Shown here piece by piece: positions 26,034 through 34,836 of a stretch of DNA of 64,000 nt. This DNA comes from Streptomyces sp. TRM68416. GTDB taxonomy: Bacteria > Actinomycetota > Actinomycetes > Streptomycetales > Streptomycetaceae. Positions within the stretch are counted from its first letter, which is position 1. Every line of letters begins with the position of its first letter. The notes below the pieces were generated by a model that ran no database searches, was not told where the DNA came from, and saw only the letters and a list, made by a program, of their open reading frames with translations. A program made the translations under genes and the position numbers. The stretch lies in NCBI RefSeq assembly GCF_014596915.1, contig NZ_JACVWU010000016.1:163782-227781 (forward strand). Direction: 5' to 3'.

Positions 26034-26911
26034 GCGCACTCGACACCCCCGTGCGCGGCAAGCGGTCCTGGGCGTCCCGGGTGGCGAGCGGGGCGGCCGG
26101 CGGGGTGCTGCGCATCTTCCTGCTTCTGGTCGCGCTGTTCTGGCTGGTGCCGACCTTCGGACTGCTGGTCTCCTCGTTCCGCGATCCGACGGACATCGCC
26201 GCCGAGGGCTGGTGGAAGGTGTTCTCCGCGCCCGCCCAGCTCACCACCGAGAGCTACCGCACGCTGCTGGAGAACGACGACATCACCAACGCCCTGTTCA
26301 ACACGGTGTGGATCACCGTCCCGGCGACCCTGCTCGTGGTGATCATCGGCGCGATGGCCGGATACGCCTTCGCGTGGATGGACTTCAAGGGCCGCGACTG
26401 GTGGTTCATGGTGGTGATCGCGCTGCTGGTGGTGCCCGTGCAGGTGGCGCTGATCCCGCTGTCCGATCTCTTCGGCAAGCTGGGGATCTTCGGCTCCATC
26501 ACCGGAGTGGTGCTGTTCCACGTGGCGTTCGGGCTGCCGTTCGCGATCTTCCTGTTGCGGAACTTCTTCGCGGAGATCCCGCGCGAGCTGCTGGAGGCGG
26601 CACGCCTGGACGGCGCGGGCGAGGCACGGCTGTTCGCGACGGTAGTGCTCCCGCTGGGCGCGCCCGCGATCGCCTCGCTCGGCATCTTCCAGTTCCTGTG
26701 GGTGTGGAACGACATGCTGGTGGCGCTGGTGTTCTCCAACGCCGACTCCCAGCCGCTGACGGTCGCCCTGCAGCAGCAGGTACGGCAGTTCGGCAGCAAC
26801 ATCGAGATCCTGGCGCCCGGCGCCTTCATCTCGATGGTGATCCCGCTGGCGGTGTTCTTCGCGTTCCAGCGGCAGTTCGTGTCCGGCGTGATGGCGGGCG
26901 CGGTGAAGTAG
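26030..26911 (+). CDS. carbohydrate ABC transporter permease, MalG-type
   Basis: 293-residue membrane subunit. The GTG start overlaps the previous stop and has AAGGAG ten bases before it. Contains the EAA motif EAARLDGAGEARLFATVVLP and ends VSGVMAGAVK as MalG proteins do. Completes a binding protein-permease-permease operon; the ATPase is presumably the shared MsiK-type protein encoded elsewhere. Confidence 0.94.
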   Translation: MSALDTPVRGKRSWASRVASGAAGGVLRIFLLLVALFWLVPTFGLLVSSFRDPTDIAAEGWWKVFSAPAQLTTESYRTLLENDDITNALFNTVWITVPATLLVVIIGAMAGYAFAWMDFKGRDWWFMVVIALLVVPVQVALIPLSDLFGKLGIFGSITGVVLFHVAFGLPFAIFLLRNFFAEIPRELLEAARLDGAGEARLFATVVLPLGAPAIASLGIFQFLWVWNDMLVALVFSNADSQPLTVALQQQVRQFGSNIEILAPGAFISMVIPLAVFFAFQRQFVSGVMAGAVK

Positions 26912-26914
26912 CCC

Positions 26915-26989
26915 GTACGGCAAGCGCACGGGGTGAGCCGCACGACAAGCGCGCGGGGTGAGCCGTACGACAGGCGCACGGGCGGTGGG
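26915..26989. repeat. three 25-bp direct repeats after the transporter operon
   Basis: Units begin at 26915, 26940 and 26965, of the form GTACGRCAAGCGCACGGGG, with two to four differences between copies. They lie 3 bases after the permease stop and are not coding. Confidence 0.75.
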
Positions 26990-27108
26990 CCGGAAGACAC
27001 CGGCTCACCCCCCGGCATCCCCCGTATGCCGTACCGAGCGTAACCAAGTCACTCCATCGGCCGTTCCCGGGCAAGGCCCCGTCGTCCGCGCCGACCCATG
27101 GATGTCCC

Positions 27109-29376
27109 TTGCCCAGGTTCAGTGTCATCGTCCCCGCGTACAAGGTGCAGGCGTATCTGCACGAGTGCCTGGAGTCGGTGCTGTCGCAGTCGTGTCCGGA
27201 GCTGGAACTGATCGTGGTCGACGACGGCTCGCCGGACGCCTGCGGCGCGATCGCCGAGGAGTTCGCGGCCCGCGATCCGCGGGTCGGAGTGGTGCGCCTG
27301 GAACGGAACGAGGGGCTCGGCCCGGCCCGCAACGCCGGCATGGCGCGGGCGGCCGGTGACTACCTGCTGTTCCTCGACGGCGACGACACCCTGACCCCGG
27401 GGGCGCTGGCCGCGATCGCCGACCGGCTGAAGGAGACGGGCGAGCCGGACGTGCTCGTCCACGACCACGCGCACACGCTGTGCACCGGCGAGACCGTCCG
27501 CGACCGGGCCGCCGTCCAGCTCACCGAGCAGGGCCCGGCGCCGTTCCGCCTGGAGGACCGCCCCGGTCTGCTGCGGCTGCCGACGGCCGCCTGGAACAAG
27601 GTCTGCCGCCGGGAGTTCGTCGAGGAGCGGGGCTTCGCCTTCCCGTCCGGCTCCTGCGCGGACATCCCGTGGACCTGGCCGGTGCTGACGACGGCGGAGT
27701 CGATCGCGACGCTGGACCGGGTGTGCGTGCACCACCGGCAGCGCCGCCGGGGCAGCGCCCCGCACCCACCCGGCCGCCGCCACTTCGACGTCTTCGAGCA
27801 GTACGACCGGGTCTTCGCGTTCGTCGACGCGCGCCCCGAACTGGCCGTGTGGCGGCCGGCGTTGTTCCGCCGCATGATCGACGACCTGGTCACGGTGTTC
27901 ACCCGCCCGGACCGGCTGCCGCCCGGCACCCGCGCGGAGTTCCTGCGCACGGCCCGCCTCCACTACCGCCGCCACCGCACCCCGGGCACCCCCGCCGGCC
28001 TGCGCGCCCGGATGCGGCACACCGTGGTCCGCCTCGGTCTGTACCGCACCTGCCGCGCCCTGCGGTGGGTGTCAAACCTGCGCCGCGGGGCCGCCGCGGC
28101 GGCCGCCGGGCCGGCCCGCGCCCTGCGCTCCGCCGCCCTCCGCCTGCACTACCGCGTCCAGCTCCGCCTCCCGCTGCGCGAGAACCGGGCGGTCTTCGCC
28201 GCGTACGGGGGCCGCGGCTACGGCTGCCACCCGGGCGCGCTGGAGCAGGCGTTCCGCACCCACGCCCCGCACATCCGCACGGCGTGGATCGCCCGCCCGG
28301 AGCACCATCACACCGTCCCGTCCGCGACCCGCCGGATCAGCCCCGGCACGGCCGCCCACTGGACGGCACTGGCCCGCTCCAAGTACCTCGTCAGCAACGA
28401 CGGCTTCGACCGCCGCCTGGTCAAGCGCCCCGGCCAGATCCTCGTCCAGACCCAACACGGCACCCCCCTCAAGCACATGGGCCTGGACCTGCGCGAGCGC
28501 CCGGCGGCCTCCGGCGACATCGACTTCGACGCGCTCCTGAAGGACGTGGACACCTGGGACTACGTCCTGTCCGCCAACCGCCACTCCACACTGACCTGGC
28601 AGCGCGTCTACCCCGGCAGCTTCAAGACGCTCGCCTACGGCTCCCCGCGCAACGACGTGTTCCAGCAGGCGACTTCGGCGGACGTGGCCCGGCTGCGCGA
28701 GTCGCTCGGCATCCCCGAGGGATCGGTGGCGATCCTGTACGCCCCCACCCACCGGGACTACCGCCGCACCCAGCGCTCCGCGCTCGACCTGGACCGCGTC
28801 GTCGGCCGCCTCGGCCCGCGCTTCGTCGTCCTGGCCCGCGCGCACCCCCGGCACGGCGGCCCGCTCGCCGCCGGCACGACCTCGCCCCGGGTCATCGACG
28901 TCACGGACCACCCCAGCGTGGAGGCCCTCTGCCTCGCCTCCGACGCGCTGGTCACCGACTACTCGTCGATCATGTTCGACTACGCCGGCCTGGACCGCCC
29001 GATCGTCGTCCACACCGAGGACCGCGAGGCCTACGAGGCGGCCCGCGGCACCTACTTCGACCTGCGCGACTTCCCGCCGGGCGCGGTCGCGCGCAGCGAG
29101 GACGAGCTGATCGACATCTTCGCCACGGGCCACTGGCGCGGCTCCCGCTCGGCCCAACTGCGCACGGCGTTCCGGGCGCGCTTCTGCCCGTACGACGACG
29201 GCCGCGCCGCCGAGCGCGTCGTACGGCATGTCGTGTTCGGGGAGCCGGGGATGCCGCCGGTGGTGCCGTTGGAGGAGCGGCATCCGGTGCCGTCCGCGGC
29301 GGCGGCCCTCGGGCGCTCCCCGCTGGCCAGCGTGCAGCAGTCCACCGGGCCGCTGACCGTCACCGACCGTCTCTGA
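27109..29376 (+). CDS. bifunctional GT2 glycosyltransferase - CDP-glycerol glycerophosphotransferase (TagF-like)
   Basis: 755-residue fusion. N-terminal GT-A domain (about 1-240) with FSVIVPAYKVQAYLHECLES, VVDDGSPD at 37-43 and metal-binding DGDD at 90-93. A linker is followed by a TagF-like glycerophosphotransferase domain (about 370-720) with TQHGTPLKHMG, YAPTHRDYRR and VTDYSSIMFDYAGLDRPIV. It would add a sugar and a glycerol-phosphate (or similar) unit to a wall polymer such as teichoic acid. The start is TTG; ATGs just upstream are out of frame and no strong ribosome-binding site is seen. Functionally linked to the TagG/TagH-type exporter at 33919-35674. Confidence 0.88.
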   Translation: MPRFSVIVPAYKVQAYLHECLESVLSQSCPELELIVVDDGSPDACGAIAEEFAARDPRVGVVRLERNEGLGPARNAGMARAAGDYLLFLDGDDTLTPGALAAIADRLKETGEPDVLVHDHAHTLCTGETVRDRAAVQLTEQGPAPFRLEDRPGLLRLPTAAWNKVCRREFVEERGFAFPSGSCADIPWTWPVLTTAESIATLDRVCVHHRQRRRGSAPHPPGRRHFDVFEQYDRVFAFVDARPELAVWRPALFRRMIDDLVTVFTRPDRLPPGTRAEFLRTARLHYRRHRTPGTPAGLRARMRHTVVRLGLYRTCRALRWVSNLRRGAAAAAAGPARALRSAALRLHYRVQLRLPLRENRAVFAAYGGRGYGCHPGALEQAFRTHAPHIRTAWIARPEHHHTVPSATRRISPGTAAHWTALARSKYLVSNDGFDRRLVKRPGQILVQTQHGTPLKHMGLDLRERPAASGDIDFDALLKDVDTWDYVLSANRHSTLTWQRVYPGSFKTLAYGSPRNDVFQQATSADVARLRESLGIPEGSVAILYAPTHRDYRRTQRSALDLDRVVGRLGPRFVVLARAHPRHGGPLAAGTTSPRVIDVTDHPSVEALCLASDALVTDYSSIMFDYAGLDRPIVVHTEDREAYEAARGTYFDLRDFPPGAVARSEDELIDIFATGHWRGSRSAQLRTAFRARFCPYDDGRAAERVVRHVVFGEPGMPPVVPLEERHPVPSAAAALGRSPLASVQQSTGPLTVTDRL

Positions 29377-29403
29377 ACACCCTTCTCACCCCGGGGAGTT
29401 GCC

Positions 29404-29505
29404 ATGCCATCCAGCCCGTCGCGGCCCACGCCGAGCAGGCCGTCCACCTGGCGTCCCGCGGGGCGGCCCGGCGGTCGGCAGGCCGGCCGCCTCACGCAGT
29501 CATGA
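29404..29505 (+). CDS. candidate 33-residue leader ORF coupled to the next membrane protein
   Basis: ATG at 29404 with GGGGAG five bases upstream, the best initiation signal in this gap. It reads an Arg/Pro/Ser-rich peptide beginning MPSSPSRPTPSRP. Its TGA (29503-29505) overlaps the ATG of the membrane-protein gene (ATGA), so translation could be coupled. Alternatively it is the true N-terminus of the membrane protein separated by a frameshift, or chance. No homology recognised. Confidence 0.35.
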   Translation: MPSSPSRPTPSRPSTWRPAGRPGGRQAGRLTQS

Positions 29506-30770
29506 GGCCGCGCACCTGGGTCCTGGCCCTGGCCGCCGTCTTCGCGGTCCTGCAACTGGCGAGCGTCACCGGCCGGGACACCCCCGACACCAGGAACTAC
29601 CTGTCGTACGCCTTCACTCTGCGCGGGGACAGCAAGGCGGAGGCGGCGGCCGCGACCATCGAGCACTACTGCGCCTCCAGGGCGGCGACCGCGCGCCGCA
29701 ACCAGAGCGTGCACGTGCTCCGCTTCCACCGTCCCGACCCCACCCCACGGGTCATGGCGGAGTGCCGGGCCCGGGAGTGGCCCGAGGTCGAGGCGCGGCT
29801 GAAGGCCGGGCGGACGGTCGGGCTCACCGTGCCGTTCTCCTCGGAGCGGTTCATGGGAATCTTCTCCGTCCGGCCCGGGTACCCGGTGTTCCTCGTCCCG
29901 TTCGTCACCGTGCTCGGCGCGACCTGGGGGCTGTGGGCGGCGAGCGTCCTGATCGCGGGCGCGGGCGGTGTGCTGGCGTTCCTGATCCTGCGCACGCTGT
30001 CCGTCCCGGTGCCGCTGGCGCTGACCGGGCAGGCGCTGTACTACGTCCTGCCGTGCGGAACGACGGCCATGCGGCCCATGGCGGAGGGCCTGCTGATGGC
30101 CCTGACGCTCGCGGCCGTGTGGGGCTGTGCGCTGGTGCTGAAGGGGCGGCGGGCCGGGCTGTGGCTGATCGCGGGCGCACTCGCCGCACTGTTCACGGTG
30201 AAGCACTCGCAGGCGCTGTTCCTGGGCGTGTGCCTGGCGGGCGCGGGCGCCGTGGTCGCCGTGGCGCGGTGGCGGCGGGGCCGGGCGCCGGGGCGGGGCA
30301 TCCTGGCGATCGCCGGGGTCGGCCTGGCCGCCGCCCTCGCGACGCTGCTGCTGTCGAAGCTGCTGGGCTATCCGTCGGCGTCCGAGAGCGTGCAGGACCT
30401 GCTCGCCGACCACTTCACCCGCCCCGACCGGACCCGGCCCTGGCCGGAGTTCCTGCACCTGCAGCTGAACTTCTGGGTGGAGTGGCTGCGCCGCCAGGCG
30501 CTGGAGCCGCTGTTCGTGACGGCGCTGGCCGCCGGGGCATGGGGGGCGCTCCGGCGGCCGGTGTTCGGGATCTTCCTGATCGCCGCCGCGTTCACCGGGA
30601 TCCTCACGCAGGCCGGCCACCCCGACATCTCCATCTGGGGCGACCGGCTGATCGTCCTGGCGTGGCTGCTGCCGGTGGTGGGGGTGCCGCTGCTGCTGGA
30701 GCAGGTGCTGCGCGGCCGGGTGCCGCTGCCGGTGCAGGGGCACACCGGCCGGACCCCCGTCCCTCAATGA
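29502..30770 (+). CDS. polytopic membrane protein, glycosyltransferase-like
   Basis: 422-residue integral membrane protein from ATG at 29502 (MRPRTWVLALAAVFAVLQLA). One N-terminal membrane segment, then an external region of roughly 95 residues with two cysteines (EHYCASR, MAECRARE), then eight or so hydrophobic segments. The layout is like GT-C/ArnT-type lipid-linked sugar transferases, but I see no clear catalytic motif. It follows the wall-polymer glycosyltransferase by about 125 bases and may belong to the same operon. Its own ATG has no good ribosome-binding site and is coupled to the short upstream ORF. Confidence 0.75.
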   Translation: MRPRTWVLALAAVFAVLQLASVTGRDTPDTRNYLSYAFTLRGDSKAEAAAATIEHYCASRAATARRNQSVHVLRFHRPDPTPRVMAECRAREWPEVEARLKAGRTVGLTVPFSSERFMGIFSVRPGYPVFLVPFVTVLGATWGLWAASVLIAGAGGVLAFLILRTLSVPVPLALTGQALYYVLPCGTTAMRPMAEGLLMALTLAAVWGCALVLKGRRAGLWLIAGALAALFTVKHSQALFLGVCLAGAGAVVAVARWRRGRAPGRGILAIAGVGLAAALATLLLSKLLGYPSASESVQDLLADHFTRPDRTRPWPEFLHLQLNFWVEWLRRQALEPLFVTALAAGAWGALRRPVFGIFLIAAAFTGILTQAGHPDISIWGDRLIVLAWLLPVVGVPLLLEQVLRGRVPLPVQGHTGRTPVPQ

Positions 30771-30794
30771 GGCGGGCCGGTCCTTGACCGGGCC

Positions 30795-31208
<414 letters not shown>

Positions 31209-31264
31209 GGAAGAACCGTCCCTGTGGGAGAAGTCGGTGGTCGCTGACACAGACCAGTAGAGCA

Positions 31265-31292
31265 CACAATTAAATTGTGCACAACTAAATTG
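31265..31292. promoter_or_regulatory. OhrR-type operators in the ohr/ohrR divergent promoter
   Basis: Perfect inverted repeat CACAATT-A-AATTGTG at 31265-31279, followed by an imperfect second site CAACTAAATTG at 31282-31292. The AT-rich core stands out in GC-rich DNA and matches the kind of box bound by OhrR. It lies 57 bases before ohr and 24-37 bases before ohrR, so one regulator can repress both. Confidence 0.8.
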
Positions 31293-31315
31293 GGGGCAGG
31301 GGCTACTCTGGAGAC

Positions 31316-31816
31316 ATGACCCCGACCGCCGAGACCCCCGCAGCCGCCACCTCCCCGGAGGAGTGGCTCCGCCTGGACAACCAGATCTGCTTCTCCCTGC
31401 ACGCCGCCTCGCGCGCCTTCAACGGCGTCTACCGCGTGATCCTCAAGGACCTCGGCCTCACCTACCCGCAGTACCTGGCGATGCTGGTCCTGTGGGAGGA
31501 CGGGGACCTGCCCGTCAAGAGGCTGGGCGAGCGCCTGCGCCTCGACTCCGGCACGCTCTCGCCGCTGCTGAAGCGGCTGGAGGCGGCCGGCCTGGTCCGC
31601 CGGGAGCGCAGCGCGCGCGACGAGCGGTCCGTGGAGGTACGGCTGACCGAGGAGGGCACGGCCCTGCGGGAACAGGCGCTCCAGGTACCGCGGCGGATCG
31701 CCGCGGCCACCGGGTGCGACGTCGACGAGATCCGCGCCCTGCGCAGCCGCCTGGACGAACTCACCCACACCCTGGACGAGGCGGCCCTGTCGGAGACACC
31801 GGGATGCGCGCAGTAG
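31316..31816 (+). CDS. ohrR: OhrR, MarR-family peroxide-sensing repressor
   Basis: 166-residue winged-helix repressor. The N-terminal motif LRLDNQICFSLHAASR contains C25, which corresponds to the peroxide-sensing cysteine of OhrR proteins; its oxidation releases DNA. The helix-turn-helix and wing lie around 65-115 (LGERLRLDSGTLSPLLKRLE, RSARDERSVEVRLTEEG). No second conserved cysteine near the C-terminus is evident apart from C162, so it may be of the one-Cys type. Divergent from ohr. Confidence 0.93.
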   Translation: MTPTAETPAAATSPEEWLRLDNQICFSLHAASRAFNGVYRVILKDLGLTYPQYLAMLVLWEDGDLPVKRLGERLRLDSGTLSPLLKRLEAAGLVRRERSARDERSVEVRLTEEGTALREQALQVPRRIAAATGCDVDEIRALRSRLDELTHTLDEAALSETPGCAQ

Positions 31817-31942
31817 CGGGACGGCGCCCGTAGCGAACACGGCCCAGCGCCCGGGCGGCCGACCGGCACTCACCGCTCATTGACGGCCGATCCGAGTGGA
31901 TATGCTCCACGCACGGGGCAACAGACGAGGGGACGGCCGCAC

Positions 31943-32923
31943 ATGACCTGGCTGATCACCGGCGGCGCCGGCTACATCGGGGCGCACGTCGTCCGCGCCA
32001 TGACCGAGGCGGGCGAGCGGACCGTGGTCTACGACGATCTGTCCACCGGCATCGCCGAGCGCGTGCCCGACGGAGTCCCGCTGGTCGTCGGCTCCACCCT
32101 GGACGGCGAGCACATCGCGCGCGCCCTCACGGACCACGGGATCACCGGCGTCGTACACCTCGCGGCGAAGAAGCAGGTCGGTGAGTCCGTCGACCGCCCC
32201 CTGCACTACTACCGGGAGAACGTCGAGGGCCTGCGCGTCCTGCTCCAGGAGGTGACGGCGGCCGGCGTTCCCTCGTTCGTGTTCTCGTCCTCGGCTGCGG
32301 TCTACGGCATGCCGGACGTGGAGTCGGTGACGGAGCAGACGCCCTGCGCGCCGATGTCGCCGTACGGCGAGACGAAGCTGGCGGGCGAGTGGCTGGTACG
32401 GGCGACGGGCCGGGCGACCGGCCTGGCCACGGCCTCACTGCGCTACTTCAACGTGGCGGGCTCGGCCACCCCGGAACTCGCCGACACCGGCGTCTTCAAC
32501 CTCGTCCCGATGGTCTTCGAGAAGCTCACCGCGAACGAGCCCCCGCGCATCTTCGGCGACGACTACCCCACCCCGGACGGCACCTGCATCCGCGACTACA
32601 TCCACGTCGTCGACCTGGCCGAGGCGCACGTCGCGGCGGCCCGCGCCCTGCGGAGCACACCGGGCCGTGACCTCACCCTGAACATCGGCCGCGGCGAGGG
32701 CGTCTCCGTCCGCGAGATGATCGACCTGATCAACGCCCTGACCGGCTACGACCGCCCGCCCGTCACGACCCCGCGCCGCCCCGGCGACCCGGCCCGCGTG
32801 GTCGCCTCCGCCGACCGCGCCACCACCGAACTCGACTGGAAGGCCAAACACAACATCCAGGACATGATCACCTCAGCCTGGGAGGGCTGGGTACGCCAAC
32901 ACCCAGAAGCAGCACGCAACTGA
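31943..32923 (+). CDS. galE: UDP-glucose 4-epimerase
   Basis: Extended short-chain dehydrogenase, 326 residues, interconverting UDP-glucose and UDP-galactose. NAD-binding TGGAGYIG at 7-14, active-site serines in FVFSSSAAVYG, catalytic Y141 and K145 (YGETK), substrate motif RYFNVAGS. ATG preceded by GAGGGGACGG. It stands alone rather than in a gal operon; the product could feed surface polysaccharide made by the neighbouring genes. Other NDP-sugar epimerases of this superfamily cannot be excluded by motif alone. Confidence 0.9.
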   Translation: MTWLITGGAGYIGAHVVRAMTEAGERTVVYDDLSTGIAERVPDGVPLVVGSTLDGEHIARALTDHGITGVVHLAAKKQVGESVDRPLHYYRENVEGLRVLLQEVTAAGVPSFVFSSSAAVYGMPDVESVTEQTPCAPMSPYGETKLAGEWLVRATGRATGLATASLRYFNVAGSATPELADTGVFNLVPMVFEKLTANEPPRIFGDDYPTPDGTCIRDYIHVVDLAEAHVAAARALRSTPGRDLTLNIGRGEGVSVREMIDLINALTGYDRPPVTTPRRPGDPARVVASADRATTELDWKAKHNIQDMITSAWEGWVRQHPEAARN

Positions 32924-32940
32924 ACGCCGCGTAGCCGCAC

Positions 32941-32980
32941 AGCTGCCTAGCTGCCTAGCTGCCTAGCTGCCTAGCTGCGG
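32941..32980. repeat. 8-bp microsatellite (AGCTGCCT)4 running into the dispersed repeat
   Basis: Four perfect AGCTGCCT units followed by AGCTGCGG, which is the first octamer of the dispersed repeat starting at 32973. It lies 17 bases after the galE stop. It appears to be a local amplification of the head of that element. Confidence 0.9.
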
Positions 32981-33097
32981 GCAATCGTGCCGCTGGGGCG
33001 GCGCCCGCTGCCACAGAGAGCGGCACCCCGCAAGCGCGGGCAAGCACACCCACCCCACGTCGGCCCCAACCGACGGCACCCCATCGGCACAGGCGAT
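32973..33097. repeat. dispersed intergenic repeat, family 1, copy A
   Basis: Left part AGCTGCGGGCAATCGTGCCG to about 33002 matches copy B with one mismatch. After a divergent middle, bases 33019-33097 are, as far as I can read, identical over 79 bp to 47623-47701. It contains hairpin-forming GC-rich segments such as GTCGG(CCCCAA)CCGAC. Located between galE and the TetR gene; non-coding. Confidence 0.85.
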
Positions 33098-33116
33098 CGA
33101 ACCCCCGAGCCCCCGC

Positions 33117-33743
33117 TCACAACGCCCTGAGCGCCCCCGCCGTAGCCCGAGCCAACGCCGCCAGATACCCCTTCGGCAGCTTCGGACTACGAATCACCAC
33201 CGACCGCCAATACAGCGGCCCGGAGATCAGATCCAGCGCCAGGTCATGGTCAACCCCCTCGCGCACCTCACCCCGCCGCTCCGCCGCCGCCACAATCCCA
33301 CTCGCAACCCCGTCCTGCCCCTCCCGCAACGCCTTCTGCAGAGCCTCGGCGATCTCGGGATTACGAGCCGCCTCGGCCTGAAGATCCGGCATGATCTGCG
33401 AAGCGACAGGGTGCCGCAACGCCCGCGAGGTCACCTCGTACAGCAGCCGAAGATCGCTCTCCAGCGAACCCGTGTCCGGCGCGGGCAGCCCTTGCACGGC
33501 AAGCGCCGAAACGACGTCCAGCACCAGATGCAGCTTGGACCGCCACCGCCGGTACACCGCGGTCTTGCCGACCCCCGCCCGCCGCGCGATCCCCTCGATC
33601 GACATCCGCGCGTAGCCGACGGCGGCGAGTTCCTCGAAGACGGCCGCCCGGATCGCCTCCGTCACGTCCGCCCGCAGCACGGCCGCCCCGGCGGGGGCCC
33701 GGCGGCGCGGGCGCGGCTGGGGTCCGTCGGCGTTCGTCGTCAT
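33117..33743 (-). CDS. TetR-family transcriptional regulator
   Basis: 208-residue repressor. A basic N-terminal arm is followed by a helix-turn-helix at about 33-75 (RMSIEGIARRAGVGKTAVYRRW) and a helical ligand-binding domain. ATG at 33743 chosen; an ATG four codons earlier is possible. It is divergent from the TagG-like exporter permease gene, 175 bases away, making that exporter its most likely target in addition to itself. Effector unknown. Confidence 0.9.
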   Translation of the reverse strand: MTTNADGPQPRPRRRAPAGAAVLRADVTEAIRAAVFEELAAVGYARMSIEGIARRAGVGKTAVYRRWRSKLHLVLDVVSALAVQGLPAPDTGSLESDLRLLYEVTSRALRHPVASQIMPDLQAEAARNPEIAEALQKALREGQDGVASGIVAAAERRGEVREGVDHDLALDLISGPLYWRSVVIRSPKLPKGYLAALARATAGALRAL

Positions 33744-33918
33744 GCGGACCAGCATAGGGCGTGACGACGAAACGGTTGCGTTCCGACGTCCGATCGGCCT
33801 ACGCTCACGTTGCGACGATACGGTCCCGTCCCGACGTAAGAGAACGTGAAGAGTCACGTGAGGAAACTCCCGGCGACCGGACGGGCGCGCCCCCACCCCC
33901 CGAGCGAAAGCAGCGGAT

Positions 33919-34836
33919 GTGAGCCAGGTCCTCGACACACCGCCCCCGACGACGGCCCCACCCGACGTCGACCTCGCGGCCCTCGCCGCCCGCCACGGCC
34001 TCGCGGTCAGCGGTGCCCGCCCCACCCTGCGCGAGTACGTCCGGCAGCTGTGGGACCGGCGCCACTTCATCACCGCGTTCTCCACCGCCAAGCTCACCGC
34101 CCAGTACAGCCAGGCCAAGCTCGGCCAGCTCTGGCAGATCATGAACCCGCTGCTGAACGCGGCCGTCTACTTCCTGATCTTCGGCGTGCTGCTGGGCAGC
34201 AGGGACGGGGTGCCGGACTACGTCCCGTTCCTGGTCACGGGCGTGTTCATCTGGACCTTCACACAGAGTTCGATCCTCACGGGCACCCGCGCGATCTCCG
34301 GCAACCTGGGCCTCGTCCGGGCCCTGCACTTCCCGCGGGCCGCGCTGCCGATCTCCTTCTGCCTCCAGCAGCTCCAGCAACTGCTGTTCTCCATGGGCGC
34401 CCTGGTCGTCATCGTGCTCGCCTTCGGCGTCCCGGTCGCCGCCTCCTGGCTGCTCGCCGTGCCCGCCCTGGCGCTCCAGTTCGTCTTCAACGCGGGCGTC
34501 TCGATGATCATGGCCCGGGTCGGTGCGAAGACCCCGGACATCGCCCAGCTGATGCCGTTCGTGCTGCGCACCTGGATGTACACCTCCGGCGTGATGTGGA
34601 GCATCGACCACCTGCTGACCAAGCACCCGGACTGGCCGTCCTGGGTGGGCCCGGTGCTCCAGGCCAACCCCCCGGCCGTCTACATCGACCTCATGCGCTT
34701 CGCCCTGATCGACACCTTCCAGGGCAGCCAGCTCCCGCCGCACGTGTGGGCGCTCGCCACCGGCTGGGCCCTGCTCGCCGGCGTCGGAGGCTTCATCTAC
34801 TTCTGGAAGGCTGAGGAGACCTACGGCCGTGGCTGA
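33919..34836 (+). CDS. ABC-2 type polysaccharide/teichoic acid export permease (TagG-like)
   Basis: 305-residue membrane subunit with six hydrophobic segments and a cytoplasmic N-terminal amphipathic region containing QYSQAKLGQLWQIMNPLLNA, a hallmark of TagG/Wzm exporters. GTG start. Its end overlaps the GTG start of the ATPase gene by 8 bases. Exports a lipid-linked polymer across the membrane; together with the TagF-like fusion at 27109-29376 it suggests a wall teichoic-acid-like polymer. Confidence 0.92.
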   Translation: MSQVLDTPPPTTAPPDVDLAALAARHGLAVSGARPTLREYVRQLWDRRHFITAFSTAKLTAQYSQAKLGQLWQIMNPLLNAAVYFLIFGVLLGSRDGVPDYVPFLVTGVFIWTFTQSSILTGTRAISGNLGLVRALHFPRAALPISFCLQQLQQLLFSMGALVVIVLAFGVPVAASWLLAVPALALQFVFNAGVSMIMARVGAKTPDIAQLMPFVLRTWMYTSGVMWSIDHLLTKHPDWPSWVGPVLQANPPAVYIDLMRFALIDTFQGSQLPPHVWALATGWALLAGVGGFIYFWKAEETYGRG

